Assembly (NCBI GenBank): GCA_963827545.1
Contig: CAWHBI010000036.1
Coordinates: 1 to 64,000 of the forward strand
From: AWTP1-13 sp963827545
Lineage (GTDB): Bacteria; Pseudomonadota; Alphaproteobacteria; Rhizobiales; Hyphomicrobiaceae
DNA: 64,000 nucleotides
Direction: 5' to 3'
Under the pieces are notes generated by a model. That model did not search any database and was not told the DNA's origin. It worked only from the letters and a program-made list of their open reading frames with translations. Made by a program: the position numbers and the translations under genes. This document shows, one piece after another, positions 32,534 through 41,265 of the stretch. Positions within the stretch are counted from its first letter, which is position 1, and each line of letters starts with the position of its first letter.

Positions 32534-35005
32534 TCACGGGGTGGCGGGGTTGGAGAGGTCGAGGCCATCTGGGCGCGCCACCCTGCCCAATGTCACGGCG
32601 GGGCTGAAGGCAGCATGAACGGGCAGCATGGCATGCCTGGGGTGACGAGCGCGACCGGTAAGCTGGGCCCAGGCCCCGGCAATGGGCCGGAATGAGAACC
32701 GTACGGCATGCCGGCCTGGGGGCACGGCGACCGCCCGGAAGAGAACGTTGGCCCTTAGAATTTCTGCTGGGTTTCCATCGACTTGGGCGAACCACCAGGG
32801 GTGCCAGAGGTCGTTGAGCACCACCCAGCCCCCGTCGGGGCTGTCGGCCTCCACGGTCACCTCCGTGTTGCGATAGCTCACGATCCGCACGCGGCCTGGC
32901 CGGCGCGGAGGAGAGGGTGCAGATGCGGCTTCCAGCAGCACGGTCGACCGTAGATCGGCATCCGGCCATACCCCGTCACGCAGCAAGCGCTCGAAATCAG
33001 CCGTGCGGGCTTGGGTGGCGAACAGCACGCGGTCCAGCGCTGCGGGGTTCTCGTAGACGTAGCCGTCCGTGGTGCGCGCGATCAGCGGCAAGTCGCCGGG
33101 TCTCAGGGTGCGGTCAATGGTCTCGATCGGCGCGCCTGTGGCGATGAAGCGCAGCCCCAGCAAGTTGGCGAGCGTGGAGCGGTAGGAGGGAAAGAGGGGC
33201 GCGAACTTGCGCTGGTCGGGCAGGCCGACGTGGTCCTCGGCACCGGTTGCCGCGCTGTAGAGCGCCAGGCGAATGGGGTTGTAGCCCAGCGTGTTCTCGA
33301 GCCGGTGCGTGAGGCTCGCGTTGGGCCAATGGAAGCCCAGCCCAGCAAGCTCGATGCGGTCGCGCCGCGTGTCACCGGCGACAACCTTGCTTTTCAGGAA
33401 GGCGATGGTGGCGTTCGCGGTGGTGGGCTCGAGCACGTCGTAGTTGGCGGGCGGCAGGGCCGTGGAGCTGCTTGGCCCGTTGTTGTAAGCGAGGTCGACG
33501 GTGGTGAATGCCGCAATGACGGCGACCGCCAGCATCGGCTGCAGGGGAATGCGCCGTCTCGCCAAGGCGAGCGCGGCAGCGCCCGCGCCGAACGACAGCG
33601 CGGCCACTGCGAGCGGCGCGAACAGGCGGGGCAGGCGGTCCAGCCAAAGGCCGAGGCCGATGGCGACCTCGAAGGCTGCTACGATGACCGTGGCCGTGAT
33701 GATCACGTGCCGCCGCGTCAGCGGTGCGAGAGGATCCTTGAACAGGCGGTGGGCGGCGTAGCCGGCGAGGATCGCGCCAAGCGCGCCGATGAGAAAGCCT
33801 GCGTCGGCCGGCCGGCGGTAGAGGCTGACGCCTGGGAGAGCCTCGTAGAGCAGCCGAAACACGGGCGTGTACCAGCCGAGCGCGTAGAGGACGGCGACGC
33901 CGGCAGCGATGGTGAAGAAGCGGATCTCGCCCTCCCACAGTCGCCCGCGCGCAGCCGCCATAAGCAGCAGGATCAGCGGGATGGCGCCGATGTAGAGCTG
34001 GCCCATGTTCTGGGCGATGAAAATCCCGGTGCCTTGCCAGGCGAAGCTTGGAGGACCCCAGTAGTCCTCCATGCGCCCCGAGGCGCCGAACGCCTCCGGC
34101 ACGACGGACGTAATCAGCAGCGCCGGATGCAGCGAGCCGCGCCCCGCGCCGACGTAGTCGATCGAGGGCCGGTTGGACTCGGCGGTCAGCAGCGCGGTCA
34201 GCAGGACCGGCACCGCAATCAACACGAGGGCAACAAGGGCGCCCGCCGACAACGACGGCAGGCTGGCCCGAACGGCGTTGATCGGCGCATCGGAGGACAG
34301 CAGACGCCACGCCACCAACGCGACCAGGAAGTAGATCACGAGAAGCGCGACCTGGTCGCGGCCCAGCACGATGCAGGCGGCAACGATGCCGGCAGCCATG
34401 CCATAGAGGACCGATCGCCGCGCCAGCGCGCGGTCCAGGCAGACCATGGCGATGGGCAGGTAGGCGAGGCTCAGCACCTGTCCAATGTGCTGGATGCGCC
34501 AGGCCATGGATGCCCCGTAGCTGAAGGCGAGCGCGGCAACCAATGCGCCCGCCCAGTGCCAGCCCTGGTCGCGAAACCACAGCATCAAAGCAGCGCCACC
34601 CAGGAACACCATGGCCAGCACCGTGGCGTCGACGGCCCACTGGCTGGGGGCGCCGTCGATGAGGGCGAGGATCAGGAACGGCGGAGAGAAGATCATCGCC
34701 TGGGGATCGGCGATCTGCGGGTGGCCGCTGAAAGCAAACGGGGCCCAGAACGGCGATTGACCGTCGGCGAGGCTCTGCGCCAGAAACTGGATCTGCGGCT
34801 GGAACTGGGCCTTGGCGTCCCAAGGGATGGTCACCCGGCCCGACAGCCAGGGCCAGCCGATGACCAGTGCCGCGAGCAGGAAAAACGCCAGCGGCGGCAG
34901 CATTGGCCACTCGTAGGCACGCTGCGAAGATCGTTCCAAATCAATCGGATACTCCCCCGCTCCCGGCTCGCCCGCGGCGCCATTGTAGGAACTCTTGACC
35001 GCCAT
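32534..35005 (-). CDS. Large polytopic membrane protein, YfhO/GT-C-like
   Basis: The protein has 823 residues. About thirteen membrane segments span 34-500. The first loop has WDAKAQFQPQIQFLAQSLADGQSPFWAPFAFSG, typical of YfhO-like and GT-C glycosyltransferases that use lipid-linked sugars. The last 300 residues form a soluble outer domain ending in a beta-sandwich (NTEVTVEADSPDGGWVVLNDLWHPWW, AVAVPPGRHAVRFSF), which is also found in YfhO-like proteins. It is the first gene of the minus-strand operon leading to the two ABC transporters, so it may decorate an exported surface polymer. The catalytic role is inferred from topology only. Confidence 0.82.
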   Translation of the reverse strand: MAVKSSYNGAAGEPGAGEYPIDLERSSQRAYEWPMLPPLAFFLLAALVIGWPWLSGRVTIPWDAKAQFQPQIQFLAQSLADGQSPFWAPFAFSGHPQIADPQAMIFSPPFLILALIDGAPSQWAVDATVLAMVFLGGAALMLWFRDQGWHWAGALVAALAFSYGASMAWRIQHIGQVLSLAYLPIAMVCLDRALARRSVLYGMAAGIVAACIVLGRDQVALLVIYFLVALVAWRLLSSDAPINAVRASLPSLSAGALVALVLIAVPVLLTALLTAESNRPSIDYVGAGRGSLHPALLITSVVPEAFGASGRMEDYWGPPSFAWQGTGIFIAQNMGQLYIGAIPLILLLMAAARGRLWEGEIRFFTIAAGVAVLYALGWYTPVFRLLYEALPGVSLYRRPADAGFLIGALGAILAGYAAHRLFKDPLAPLTRRHVIITATVIVAAFEVAIGLGLWLDRLPRLFAPLAVAALSFGAGAAALALARRRIPLQPMLAVAVIAAFTTVDLAYNNGPSSSTALPPANYDVLEPTTANATIAFLKSKVVAGDTRRDRIELAGLGFHWPNASLTHRLENTLGYNPIRLALYSAATGAEDHVGLPDQRKFAPLFPSYRSTLANLLGLRFIATGAPIETIDRTLRPGDLPLIARTTDGYVYENPAALDRVLFATQARTADFERLLRDGVWPDADLRSTVLLEAASAPSPPRRPGRVRIVSYRNTEVTVEADSPDGGWVVLNDLWHPWWFAQVDGNPAEILRANVLFRAVAVPPGRHAVRFSFRPIAGAWAQLTGRARHPRHAMLPVHAAFSPAVTLGRVARPDGLDLSNPATP

Positions 35006-35145
35006 GTGCTGGGCCGCTTCACCTCACTGGATCGGGCCGGACGCATCTCAAAAGTGCCGGAACCTCACCTCAGACCGTATATAACGCTCGACTTGGGCGA
35101 AGGGCAGGCTCGACGGAGCCCCCGCTTGCAGAGGAGAGGCAATCC

Positions 35146-35730
35146 ATGGCCGGTTCCCCATCGGAAAAGGAGGCTACATATTCCACCGGTGCGCGGCACT
35201 TTCACTGGTGGACCGTTGCCCTGCTGCTGATCCAGGCACCGGTCGGCCTCTACATGGTCTACCGCGGCCCCACGCTCAACATCTGGGACGGCCTTACGGA
35301 TACCCTGTACAGCTCGCACAAAACGCTGGGGCTGGTGATACTTGTTTTGGTGATCGCGCGGCTCGTCTATCGCTTCGCCCACGGTGCCCCCCCGGACGAG
35401 CCGACGCTCGAATGGTGGCAGAAGGCCGCCTCGCACGCCACGCACTGGTCGCTGTACCTGTTGCTGATCCTTGTCCCGATCGTCGGGTGGCTCGGGATCT
35501 CGCTCTACGGGGCCCGTGGGGTGTTCGGCGTCGCAACAATCCCGGCCCTTGCCTCACAGAACCAGGACGCGGCAGCACGGGTGTTCATGCTGCACAAATA
35601 TCTGGCGTATCTGACCATAGCGCTGGTGGGGATGCACGTCGGCGCCGCCCTGTTCCACTACTTCATCCGCCGGGACGGCGTGCTGGCGCGCATGGCGCCC
35701 TGGGCCGGTCGCCTGGACCGGTTGGACTGA
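35146..35730 (+). CDS. Cytochrome b561
   Basis: The protein has 194 residues. Four membrane helices carry the heme ligands: H18/H20 (ARHFHWW), H58 (SSHKTLG), H150 (MLHKYLAY) and H164 (GMHVGAALFHYF). The layout matches the bacterial CybB/YodB di-heme b561 that moves electrons between quinol and superoxide or periplasmic partners. AGAGG lies upstream. It is divergent from the GT-C-like operon. No other redox gene is adjacent. Confidence 0.92.
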   Translation: MAGSPSEKEATYSTGARHFHWWTVALLLIQAPVGLYMVYRGPTLNIWDGLTDTLYSSHKTLGLVILVLVIARLVYRFAHGAPPDEPTLEWWQKAASHATHWSLYLLLILVPIVGWLGISLYGARGVFGVATIPALASQNQDAAARVFMLHKYLAYLTIALVGMHVGAALFHYFIRRDGVLARMAPWAGRLDRLD

Positions 35731-35864
35731 CGGCCCGACCACGGCCGAGAGGTGGACTTGCAAGCCAAGCTCACGATGCCCAACGGCTCCCCAGTCCACG
35801 CAGGGATCGTTGACCGGCCCGAACACGAGCGTGACTCGTTTCAGCTCGCCGACATGAGCCGAAG

Positions 35865-35963
35865 TTAGTCGTGCCCACCCTCGTCGTTGAGCGAGCTGCC
35901 GATGAACGAGAGGCATGCCAGTATGACGATCGCAAGGATCGCGTAGCCCATAACTTCCCACAT
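35865..35963 (-). CDS. Very small single-span membrane protein (32 aa)
   Basis: A 32-residue frame starts with ATG at 35963 behind GGAGG at five bases. It is almost entirely one membrane helix (MWEVMGYAILAIVILACLSF) with a short acidic tail (NDEGGHD). The strong ribosome site and clean helix favour a real small protein. Its size is like that of regulatory subunits of membrane enzymes, but no partner is indicated; it converges with cytochrome b561 and diverges from the carbamoyltransferase. Confidence 0.55.
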   Translation of the reverse strand: MWEVMGYAILAIVILACLSFIGSSLNDEGGHD

Positions 35964-36118
35964 TGTGCCCTCCAGCCCGCCGGATACTAGTCGATCGGCG
36001 CCGCCAACGTCGATCGACAGAATCTGGTGCCCTTCCGCCGATGGACCTAACATAGCCGCGAGAGCCACCGTATGTGGCGACGTGAAGCTGTTCGCAGTGG
36101 TCCTGCCAGAGGGAGCCA

Positions 36119-37941
36119 ATGTCGAAGAACCACACCTATGTGCTCGGCCTGAACACGTACGACCACGACGTCAGCGCGTGCCTGCTGCGCGATGGTGAGA
36201 TTGCGTTGGCGATCTCCAAGGAGCGCATCACGCGCGAGAAGCACGCCAGTGGCTTCTTTCAAGAGGTCGTCGACTACTGCCTGAAGGCTGAAGGCATCTC
36301 GCTCGATGACGTCGATCTGGTGGTGCGCAACTGCTACGTCCTGCCGGTCGAAGAGATGGAACGGCGCCTGGCGCACCAGGATGCGCCTTTCTACTTCGAG
36401 CAAAGACTACAACAGGAGAAGCATCCGCTCTACCTTTCAAAATCAAGCAAGGTGCTGACGATATCGCACCACCTGGCACACGCTTACAGCGCATTTGCTG
36501 CCTGCCCCTTCGAGTCGGGGGCCGTCATGGTTGTTGATGGTGTCGGCAGCTACTGCTCGGATGTCACTGAAAAATGCCCGGATGCCGACAAGGCCGATCC
36601 GTTGGCGCGCGAGTCCGAGAGCTACTACAGGTTCGAGGGTGCCAACCTGGAAGCCGTGAAAAAGGTCTGGTTGAAACCGTGTCGCGGATTTCTGAGCGAT
36701 GAGTTCTTCAACATGGCTGGCGTAGGCGCCCTGTACAGCCGCGCCTCCAGCTACATCTTCGCGGACTGGAACAAGTGCGGCGAGCTCATGGGCCTCGCTC
36801 CCTATGGGCGCCCCGATCAGTTCAAGCCGCTCATGCACATGCAGGATGGGGTGCTGGATGTTCCGGATTGGACGGAGGAATTCAACCAACCCTGGCTGAC
36901 GGAGAAAGACCAGGACTGGGAGAAAAGCGCGTCCATGGAGCATTGGAAGGACATGGCCTGGCGGGTTCAAGACGACACCGAGAAGGTGTTGCTCGAGCGT
37001 GCGACCTGGCTGCGGCAAGCGACCGGCGCCAGAACCTGTGCATGGCAGGCGGCGTGGCGCTCAATTGCGTCGCCAATGGCCGGCTCGCGCGGGAGGCAGG
37101 TTTCCAGAACGTGTGGATCCAACCGGCCGCCGGTGACGACGGCGTTGCCATTGGCTGCGCGTACTACGGCCACCTGGCGATCCAGAAGAGGAAGCGCACG
37201 TTCGTGATGGAGCACGCCTATCTTGGCGTGGACTACAAGGACGAAGAGGCGCGCGAGGCCGCGCGCAGCTGGCTGATCCGCAGCCAAGCGCTGGATGCGC
37301 CCGGCACGAGCATATGCAGGGAGACCGCGCGATTGCTGGCGGAAGGCAACGTGTTCGGCTGGTTCCAGGGCCGGTCCGAGTTCGGGCCCAGAGCTCTTGG
37401 CAACCGCAGCATTCTGGCGGACCCGCGCAAGCCCGAGATGAAGGACAAGCTCAACAGCCGCGTCAAGCACAGGCAGGCATTTCGCCCGTTTGCACCAATC
37501 GTACTTGCTGAAAGAGCGAGCGAAGTTTTCGAGGGCGACCAGGAATCTCCCTTCATGCTGCTTGCCATGCGCGTTCGCCCCGAATGGCAGAGCAGGGTGC
37601 CGGCGATCGTTCACGTCGATGGCACGGCACGCGTGCAGACGGTGCGGCGGGAGACCAACGAACGGCTCTACACCCTGCTCAAGGAGTTCGAGGCCCTTAC
37701 GGGCGTTCCCGTGCTGGTCAACACCTCGTTCAATATCAGAGGTGAGCCCATCGTCGAGACGCCGCGCGATGCCGTGAATTGCTTCCTTGCCACGGGCATC
37801 GACTATCTGGCGCTCCATGACATGCTGCTGGCGAAGAACCCGCTGCACAGGATATGCGCGCCAATGATCCGGACGTACGTGGAGATAAACTCGATCGTCC
37901 AGAGGGGCCTGGGGCCCGCACCCGAACGGCCCGAGCGCTGA
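36119..37941 (+). CDS. NodU/CmcH-type carbamoyltransferase, reading frame broken by a 1-base deletion
   Basis: Read as one gene it is 607 codons, normal for the family. The N-terminal half (36119 to about 37035) has GLNTYDHDVSACLLRDGEIALAISKERITREKH and HHLAHAYSAF, the TsaD-like ATPase core. The C-terminal half, in the next frame, begins NLCMAGGVALNCVANG and has GWFQGRSEFGPRALGNRSIL and NTSFNIRGEPIVETP. The join ATGAR/NLCMAGG is restored by one extra A at 37033-37034 (AGAACC to AGAAACC). Such enzymes transfer carbamoyl from carbamoyl phosphate to hydroxyls of nodulation factors, antibiotics or sugars. GAGGGAG precedes the ATG. Either a sequence error or a young pseudogene. Confidence 0.85.
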
Positions 37942-38001
37942 TCGGAGCTGAAGCGCCACCTCGCTGCGGCCAGCCGCAGCAGGCGCTCTTCACACACTAA
38001 A

Positions 38002-38032
38002 AAGGGTGACCTCCGGGACGGGGGGTCACCCT
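38002..38032 (+). terminator. Hairpin after the carbamoyltransferase gene
   Basis: AAGGGTGACC and GGTCACCCTT form a perfect 10-bp stem around an 11-base loop, 60 bp after the stop codon. It has no T tract but sits where a terminator would be expected, between the plus-strand carbamoyltransferase gene and a minus-strand small gene. Confidence 0.55.
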
Positions 38033-38097
38033 TCATCGCCTGAGGGCGAAGCCGGCAGCTTCCGAAGCGCCGGCTGCGCCCGGGTCTGTGAAGACGG

Positions 38098-38346
38098 TCA
38101 GCGACGCCGACGATGCCGACGGCCGACGCCGACGGCGACTCTCCCCCCGACCAGATGGTCGACACCGGAGCTCGTAGTAGCCACACGCCCCGAGATGCCG
38201 GTGGCCGCGGACTCCGACCCGCAGTGCCATCCATGCGCCGCCGCAGGCGCGGAGGCACCCATTCCCAACGCGTACATGACGACCAAGACTGCTGCTGCCA
38301 AGCCCTTAGTCACCCACTTGGTGGCAGCGGACAAGACATTCTCCAT
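38098..38346 (-). CDS. Small secreted protein, 82 aa
   Basis: The ATG at 38346 has AGAGG seven bases upstream; the frame to 38592 is a spurious extension. Residues 1-38 (KWVTKGLAAAVLVVMYALGMGASAPAAAHG) form a Sec signal cleaved near AAAHG. The mature 45 residues are Gly/Ser/Val rich and end in a strongly basic GVGRRHRRRR tail. No family was recognised; the basic tail could bind anionic surface polymers. Confidence 0.5.
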   Translation of the reverse strand: MENVLSAATKWVTKGLAAAVLVVMYALGMGASAPAAAHGWHCGSESAATGISGRVATTSSGVDHLVGGRVAVGVGRRHRRRR

Positions 38347-38724
38347 GTCACTACCTCTCCATGGCCTCTTAGCAAAGCCTGTAGGGTGAGCCCGACCGTA
38401 ACGTGAAGCAGGAATGCGCGACACATGACGAAGCGAGCTCGCGGATGCTCCTTTCGCGGGAGCCGCGTCACCCCTTACGCACGCCGGTGACCATGTGGAA
38501 GTAGCGTACGAGCCAGGGCCCTTCTCTGGCGTGTCCAAGCACCAGCGTAGTCCAGCGTGTCGAGATTGCAAGGGGAAGTTGGATCGCGGCAACCGGGTTT
38601 GTGATCAAGGCAAACAAAGTGTCGACGCCCGCCTCGGCCTCACCGGAGACCGAGACGAACGTCTCTGCTTCGCGGGGATCGCGAGCAAGCGTCGTCGAGG
38701 CGACTCACGCGCAAGCTGCGCAGC

Positions 38725-38746
38725 GAAAACGGCCGCGGCCGTTTTC
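38725..38746. terminator. 22-bp palindrome downstream of the minus-strand four-gene set
   Basis: GAAAACGGCC / GGCCGTTTTC form a perfect palindrome with ends in GTTTTC on either strand. It lies 100 bp downstream of the methyltransferase stop (38846), where an end of the minus-strand transcript is expected. The remaining 38347-38845 stretch (499 bp) contains no supportable gene. Confidence 0.45.
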
Positions 38747-38845
38747 CAGTTTGTGCAAGCGGAGTTCCTTCGATCTTCTCAGAGAGACTGGCAATTTCGC
38801 GCGCTCCTGCGACGCAAGGCTTGCGTGTGCCGGAATGGGCCAGCG

Positions 38846-39679
38846 CTACGGGGCAAACGCCAGCGTATCGGTGTGACCGACGAGGGCGCCCGTGCGGTGC
38901 ACTTTGAGCCAATCGGCGACCTTGGCCTCGGGCACGAGGCTCGTTTCCCGCACCGCAGCAACGAACCCGGGCACCAGACCGGCGATCAGGGCCTCGTCGC
39001 CGGCCTCGAGGCGCCAGGCGCTGTCGCCCTCGCTCACCGCGTAGCCAGCCGCGTCGAAGGCAGCCACCAGCAGGGCCGGGGCTATCGGTCCGGCCGCCTC
39101 GCCGAAGCCCTTGTCGCTGACCTGATGGCTGCGGAAGGCGGATGCCATCGCTGCGTCCGCCTCGTGCTTGGGGGTCCAGCGCTGCATGCCGTTGTAGGTC
39201 AGCACCGTGTAGAAAACGGCTCGACTGCGTACGACTTCGGCGGCCGCGGCGGCAATGAAATCGGCGGACGCGAGATCGAACAACGCCGACGCCGTGACCA
39301 GGTTCGGCCGCACCTCGAACACACCTTCGAGGTCGCGGGCCAGATCGGCGCGGCGCAGGCGGACGGTGATTTGCCTGCCGCCCTTGATCAGGCGCAACTG
39401 GCCGTCCCGGCGCTCGGCCGCGCTCGCCCACGCCGAGAGGCGTACAACCGCGGCGTCCAGCAGTGTCTGGTCGTGGTCGACAAGCGTCCAATGCTGCTCG
39501 GCACCGAGCAGCGGCGCGGTGGCGCGCAGGTTGGAGCCAGTGCCGCAGCCCAGGTCGAGAACACAGACTTGCCCGCGACGCCCGAAATGGCGTCCGAGCA
39601 TCCTCGCCAGCTCCTCGTTGCGCGAGCGGTGGTCGGCCGGCTCGCGCAGGTCCAACCACCCGGCGTCGAAGCCGCTCAT
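38846..39679 (-). CDS. Class I SAM-dependent methyltransferase
   Basis: The protein has 277 residues. The start at 39679 overlaps the stop of the upstream glycosyltransferase gene (ATGA); the frame to 39901 is an overlap artefact. Motif I is CVLDLGCGTGSNLR, motif II HWTLVDHDQTLL, and NLVTASALFDLASADF is the motif IV region, followed by YTVLTYNGMQRWTP. The substrate is unknown. It is the last gene in a run of dehydrogenase, pterin-synthase-like protein and glycosyltransferase, all on the minus strand, so it probably methylates the product of that pathway. Confidence 0.87.
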   Translation of the reverse strand: MSGFDAGWLDLREPADHRSRNEELARMLGRHFGRRGQVCVLDLGCGTGSNLRATAPLLGAEQHWTLVDHDQTLLDAAVVRLSAWASAAERRDGQLRLIKGGRQITVRLRRADLARDLEGVFEVRPNLVTASALFDLASADFIAAAAAEVVRSRAVFYTVLTYNGMQRWTPKHEADAAMASAFRSHQVSDKGFGEAAGPIAPALLVAAFDAAGYAVSEGDSAWRLEAGDEALIAGLVPGFVAAVRETSLVPEAKVADWLKVHRTGALVGHTDTLAFAP

Positions 39680-40722
39680 GGCGCGACGTCCTTGATCACG
39701 CCCGCGATGATGCGCGCCGTATGCTCCCAAGGCGGCAGCTCTTGACCGGCGGCCCAGGACGCATCGCCCATGCGACGCCGCAAACCAGCATCGCCGAGAA
39801 CGCGGCCGACGGCATTGCTCAGAGCGCGGACATCTCCAGGCGCGACCTTGATCGCCGCGGCGTCGGGCGCAGTCGTGGCCGCAGCGCCGCCGGTGGTGCA
39901 AATGATCGGCAACCCGCGCGCCATGGCTTCAGCCAGCGCCATGCCATAGCCTTCGTACAGGGACGGCATGACGAACACATCTGCCCCCGCATAGAACTCC
40001 GCAAGCTCCTGGGGGCCGGCCGGACCAACCAACGTCACGCGTTCGCCGAGGCCCGTTTCGCCTATGGCGGCCTGCAACGTCGCCAGGGCTTGCGGGTCGC
40101 GATCGGTCGGCCCGACGATCGCAAGGCGCCAGCAATGGTGCTGCAAAGGAGCGAGCGCCCGCACGAGCGTGTCGAGGGCCTTGCGCGGCACAACGGAGCC
40201 GACCGACAGCAACTGCAGCGGTGAGCCCGTGCCGCATGCCCGCGCCGCCCTGTCCGTGCCTGGTGCGGCGACGGCGATTTTCGCGTCTGCCACCCCGAAA
40301 TCCGACACGAGGGTCCGCGCCGTGGTCTGGCTGGTGACGACGATGCGACGGGCGAGGACGAGCGCCGCCTTCTCCAGTGCAAAGAGATGGTCTCTCGCCT
40401 CTCTGCCGAGCCCGGCCTCGAGACAGAGTGGATGATGCACCAGGGCAAGAATCGGGTTGCGAAGCGCCTCAATCAAGTCGCCGGGCATGGCTCCGTACGC
40501 GAGGCCGTCGAGCACAAGAACGCTCTGCGGGGCGACACCGCCCAAGAGCCTCGCGGTCTCGTGCAGGTCGGCCGCGGTGGGCGCGGGGAAGGAGCCGGGC
40601 AGCGCAATGTGCCGCACGGCGACCCCGAACTGAGGCAGAAGCGCCATGACGCGGCGGTCGTAGGCGTAGCCGCCGGTCGGCAGGTCGATGTCGCCGGGGA
40701 TGGCGAAGACGGCCGTAGTCAT
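39676..40722 (-). CDS. Glycosyltransferase family 4
   Basis: The protein has 348 residues with a GT-B fold. The N-terminal acceptor domain has PGDIDLPTGGYAYDRRV. The C-terminal donor domain has LLSVGSVVPRKALDTLVRAL and FVMPSLYEGYGMALAEAMARGLPII, the E-x7-E loop of retaining GT4 enzymes. The start at 40722 lies 127 bp after the pterin-synthase-like gene's stop, across a REP-like repeat. The stop overlaps the methyltransferase start. The sugar and acceptor are unknown; with its neighbours it may glycosylate a pterin-like or related small molecule. Confidence 0.9.
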   Translation of the reverse strand: MTTAVFAIPGDIDLPTGGYAYDRRVMALLPQFGVAVRHIALPGSFPAPTAADLHETARLLGGVAPQSVLVLDGLAYGAMPGDLIEALRNPILALVHHPLCLEAGLGREARDHLFALEKAALVLARRIVVTSQTTARTLVSDFGVADAKIAVAAPGTDRAARACGTGSPLQLLSVGSVVPRKALDTLVRALAPLQHHCWRLAIVGPTDRDPQALATLQAAIGETGLGERVTLVGPAGPQELAEFYAGADVFVMPSLYEGYGMALAEAMARGLPIICTTGGAAATTAPDAAAIKVAPGDVRALSNAVGRVLGDAGLRRRMGDASWAAGQELPPWEHTARIIAGVIKDVAP

Positions 40723-40784
40723 GGCTGCTCGCGCCCCCGGGAAACACGTGTGCCATCCAGGCGACCTCCCGCAGCCGCGGTTGG

Positions 40785-40816
40785 CTGGATCCCGGGCACA
40801 AGGCCCGGGATGACAG
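40785..40816. repeat. 32-bp palindromic repeat, copy 1
   Basis: The core ATCCCGGGCACAAGGCCCGGGAT is a near-perfect palindrome, and the whole 32 bp are identical to 44243-44274. Both copies lie between genes. It is a short REP-type element. Confidence 0.8.
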
Positions 40817-40849
40817 GGTTGGCAACTCGGGTCGCGCCAGTGCCCACGC

Positions 40850-41248
40850 TCACACCGGCCCTTCGAAGAAGGCGCGTGCCAGGTCGGTCTCGTGCAGCGT
40901 CACTCGGATCTTGGCGAGCCCCTTGCCGTCCTCGCCCAGCGCACCGTCCTTCGCGGCCCTGGCCATGGCGTCGAACACGTAGCGGCAGAGGAACTCGGTT
41001 GTTGTCAGCTTGCCCTTGAACTGCGGCAGCGCGTCGAGGTTCTGGTAGGCCAGTGGCTTGAGCGTCTTGTTCAGCACCTCGAGGGCGGCGCCGATGTCCA
41101 CCACCACGTTCTGCTGCGTGAGTGCCTCGCGGAAGAAGGCAACGTCGACCACGAAGGTGGCGCCGTGCATCCTCTGCGCCGGCCCGAAGAACGGATCGGG
41201 CAGGCTGTGGGCGATCATGATCCGGTCGCGGACCTCGACGGCATACAT
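40850..41248 (-). CDS. 6-pyruvoyl-tetrahydropterin synthase-fold protein lacking catalytic residues
   Basis: The 132 residues start at 41248 (GGAGA six bases upstream); longer frames are spurious. The T-fold pattern of PTPS/QueD is visible: IAHSLPD, RMHGATFVVDV, VVDIGAALEVLNKTLKPL, QNLDALPQF, TTTEFLCRYV and VTLHETDLARAFFEG. Against QueD, the second His of the zinc HxH motif is Ala, the catalytic Cys position is Ala, and the catalytic His pair region reads AYQN. It therefore probably does not work as QueD, and may bind or convert another pterin or act structurally. It sits 17 bp downstream of the dehydrogenase gene. Confidence 0.85.
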   Translation of the reverse strand: MYAVEVRDRIMIAHSLPDPFFGPAQRMHGATFVVDVAFFREALTQQNVVVDIGAALEVLNKTLKPLAYQNLDALPQFKGKLTTTEFLCRYVFDAMARAAKDGALGEDGKGLAKIRVTLHETDLARAFFEGPV

Positions 41249-41265
41249 GGCGCTCTCCAGGGCGA

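Noticed and set aside
33011..35230. 739-codon open frame on the plus strand
   Set aside because: It is antisense to the GT-C-like membrane protein and has the Gln/Arg/Gly/Asp-rich composition of a shadow frame.
36119..37941. Programmed ribosomal frameshift in the carbamoyltransferase gene
   Set aside because: No slippery heptamer or stimulating structure is evident and similar breaks occur in many nearby genes, pointing to sequence errors.
40850..41248. Queuosine synthesis gene queD
   Set aside because: Catalytic Cys/His and one zinc ligand are absent and queC/queE are not nearby.
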